From positions 1 through 20,763 of IMG/VR virus record IMGVR_UViG_3300011436_000011: 20,763 nucleotides of DNA; one strand, 5' to 3'. Below the pieces are notes generated by a model. That model was not told where the DNA came from, did not search any database, and saw only the letters and a list, made by a program, of their open reading frames with translations. A program made the translations under genes and the position numbers. This document shows positions 19,629 through 20,763 of the stretch, one piece after another (within the stretch, counting starts at the first letter, position 1; each line of letters starts with the position of its first letter). This stretch comes from a virus.

Positions 19629-20065
19629 TCGTTAGCCTCCAAACGTCCAAGAAGAAATCTAACTGTGATCAAGCGACCGTTCACCGTTTGGTCCGTAGGT
19701 GCAATCACCGGGTAGCCAGCGCCGCAAGAAATCAACCGGTATAACGGCACGCTGAACGGTCTAAAGTGCAGCAAGCTCCTTACATAATCTGCAAGGTCAT
19801 CAAGCGTAGCCTGCCCCGCGCTGGCCTTATCATATACGCCAACATCACGCGTAATATCTGCGCCCATCGTGTTCATTGTATCAAGCGCCGTGCCCGTGAT
19901 GTTACCGGACACTGTGACAAATGGGAACGCAGCATCTTCCGGCACCGGCAAGTCCGTAAAGACCGCAGGCCGCAACACCCCATCAAAGCTATACGTGGCC
20001 AAGCGCGCTGCGAGACCCGCATCTGACACGAGGTAGTTAAAGATGCCTTGCGTTAACTGTTTCAC
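19625..20065 (-). CDS. Tail terminator / tail completion protein (DUF3168-like)
   Basis: The product has 146 residues from GTG 20065, overlapping the previous stop as GTGA. The start KQLTQGIFNYLVSDAGLAAR followed by LATYSFDGVLRPAVFTDLPV and EDAAFPFVTVSGN fits the DUF3168 family, whose members end the tail tube and join it to the head. Later segments (ADITRDVGVYDKAS then GQATLDDLADYVRSLLHF) keep the alpha-beta layout, and the final strand reads RLITVRFLLGRLE. Location directly upstream of the tube protein is the usual one for this family. The ribosome binding site is weak, so coupling to the upstream gene is likely. Confidence 0.78.
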   Translation of the reverse strand: MKQLTQGIFNYLVSDAGLAARLATYSFDGVLRPAVFTDLPVPEDAAFPFVTVSGNITGTALDTMNTMGADITRDVGVYDKASAGQATLDDLADYVRSLLHFRPFSVPLYRLISCGAGYPVIAPTDQTVNGRLITVRFLLGRLEANE

Positions 20066-20409
20066 GGCGCTACTACCGGATTGCTAGGCAGCACAAGGAC
20101 GCTACCCGTCGCAATGACTGTTTCCTTTGCCGTACCGTCAATCAAGCGCACGTCATAGTAATACGTGTTAAGCAGCGCCGCCGTTTCGGCTTTGGTCAAT
20201 TCGACTGTGAACACACCATCCGTAGGCGTGCCCGATATCGTGCAAGTCTTATCGAGGATAGTGGATAGGCCCGGTTCCCGTGACAAGCGCCACTTAAGCG
20301 TTGAGCCGCTCAAGTTAAGCGGCGCGTCTGTCTCCTCGTCCGTTGCCAAAAACGATAGCGGCACGTCCGTATTAGCGTAGCATGTGAAATCTTGTAAGGT
20401 CTTGGTCAC
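20062..20409 (-). CDS. Beta-sandwich structural protein, Ig-like/neck type
   Basis: The product has 115 residues from GTG 20409 with GGAGGGG upstream; it overlaps both neighbours as GTGA. The sequence is beta-rich: DVPLSFLATDEETDAPLNLS, STLKWRLSREPGLSTIL, TDGVFTVELTKAETAALLNT, then YYYDVRLIDGTAKETVIATG. The order (short first strand, 'D.PL.LSG', a KW strand, DG.F.v.L, YYYDVRL) resembles the N-terminal domain of phage baseplate BppU-like proteins and other Ig-like phage structural domains. In this position it may decorate the head-tail connector or neck. I cannot place it in a family with certainty. Confidence 0.6.
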   Translation of the reverse strand: MTKTLQDFTCYANTDVPLSFLATDEETDAPLNLSGSTLKWRLSREPGLSTILDKTCTISGTPTDGVFTVELTKAETAALLNTYYYDVRLIDGTAKETVIATGSVLVLPSNPVVAP

Positions 20410-20763
20410 GGTTGCCCCTCCAAATCGACATTGCCCCGGCTACCCAACAAGTCCGGGTCATCTTTGCCAGCGGTCCCGGTCAGGGTGTCCCGCGTAGCCG
20501 TCAAATTTGGCTCGCCCAAGCCTGCCCCCATCATACCCGCCCCTGCTGATGCCCGCAACAGTACCGTGCGGACTAGGCTAGCAATGGCCCCAAATTGCAC
20601 CGTGGCAACGTCTGTAAGGGCAACTGCCAGGGCATCGGTCAAGGCCAACAGCCCCTTGGTGGCTGCCGTATCGGCCACAGACACGGCCAAAGTGTCCAAC
20701 CTAGACAGCACGCTTAGCAGGGTTTGGGCTGTGTCGGTCAGGGCCACGGCTGGCGCGTCTGTG
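20406..20763 (-). CDS. Repetitive Ala/Leu/Asp-rich phage protein (5' end outside window)
   Basis: The frame is open at the right edge of the window, so the N-terminus is missing; about 118 residues are visible, and the GTG at 20747 is internal. The visible N-terminal part has a repeat of about 20-21 residues: units of the form D-x-L/P-A-V-x-L/V-x-D-T/V-A recur at DAPAVALTDTA, LDTLAVSVADTA and DALAVALTDVA. The rest is Gly/Ala-rich and ends acidic. Such short hydrophobic-acidic repeats are seen in elongated structural phage proteins. It precedes the Ig-like protein, sharing a GTGA junction, so a neck or virion-surface role is possible. No function is assigned. Confidence 0.6.
   Translation of the reverse strand, partial: TDAPAVALTDTAQTLLSVLSRLDTLAVSVADTAATKGLLALTDALAVALTDVATVQFGAIASLVRTVLLRASAGAGMMGAGLGEPNLTATRDTLTGTAGKDDPDLLGSRGNVDLEGQP

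Noticed and set aside
1-20763. tRNA genes, CRISPR arrays, insertion sequences, integrase or repressor genes, attachment sites
   Set aside because: I looked for cloverleaf-like sequences, regularly spaced repeats and transposase or recombinase motifs and saw none that could be supported.

Overview
The window is part of the genome of a tailed double-stranded DNA phage (Caudoviricetes) with a long flexible, lambda/HK97-type siphovirus tail. A Gram-negative host is inferred, because the lysis block contains a nested, lipobox-bearing Rz1-like gene and the tail-tip genes follow the lambda M-L-K-I-J order. No integrase, repressor, tRNA, rRNA or CRISPR array is visible, so lifestyle cannot be decided. 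GC content is mid-range (about 55% in a tail-gene sample I counted), with a clear AT-rich island in the HNH gene.

Region 1 (1-4041, plus strand) is a compact early/DNA-metabolism operon with overlapping genes: the C-terminal end of a UvrD/Rep-like helicase, an HNH-AP2 homing-endonuclease-like gene lodged on the helicase 3' end, several small unknown proteins, a PD-(D/E)XK nuclease-like protein, a 59-residue membrane protein, and a stand-alone Topo VI-A/Spo11-like protein with both the catalytic-tyrosine motif and the Toprim acidic residues.

Region 2 (4042-4726) has no convincing gene. It is packed with inverted repeats, CTAG-centred palindromes, a 12-base direct repeat and one AT-rich stretch. 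It is a candidate replication origin or regulatory/structured-RNA region.

Region 3 (4659-5586, plus strand) holds two small single-gene units (79 and 146 residues). Each has its own sigma70-like promoter and its own intrinsic terminator. The second terminator looks bidirectional and separates the two converging halves of the window.

Region 4 (20763 down to 5666, minus strand) is the late operon. In transcription order it holds a repetitive protein cut by the window edge, an Ig-like/neck-type protein, a tail terminator (DUF3168-like), the tail tube protein, a frameshifted tail assembly chaperone pair (lambda G/GT equivalent), the tape measure, the lambda M-, L-, K-, I- and J-like tail-tip proteins, a tail fibre, and then a lysis block (polytopic membrane protein, TM plus coiled-coil protein, endolysin-like protein, holin-like membrane protein, and a nested Rz/Rz1-like pair). 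Genes are mostly joined by ATGA/GTGA overlaps, implying translational coupling.

The strongest unusual signals are: a complete programmed -1 frameshift cassette (GGGAAAC, 8-base spacer, perfect 10-bp stem) in the chaperone gene; the Spo11/Topo VI-A-like phage protein beside the palindrome-rich intergenic region; two extra domains inserted into the J-like tail-tip protein; and the AT-rich HNH-AP2 gene that now supplies the DNA encoding the helicase C-terminus.
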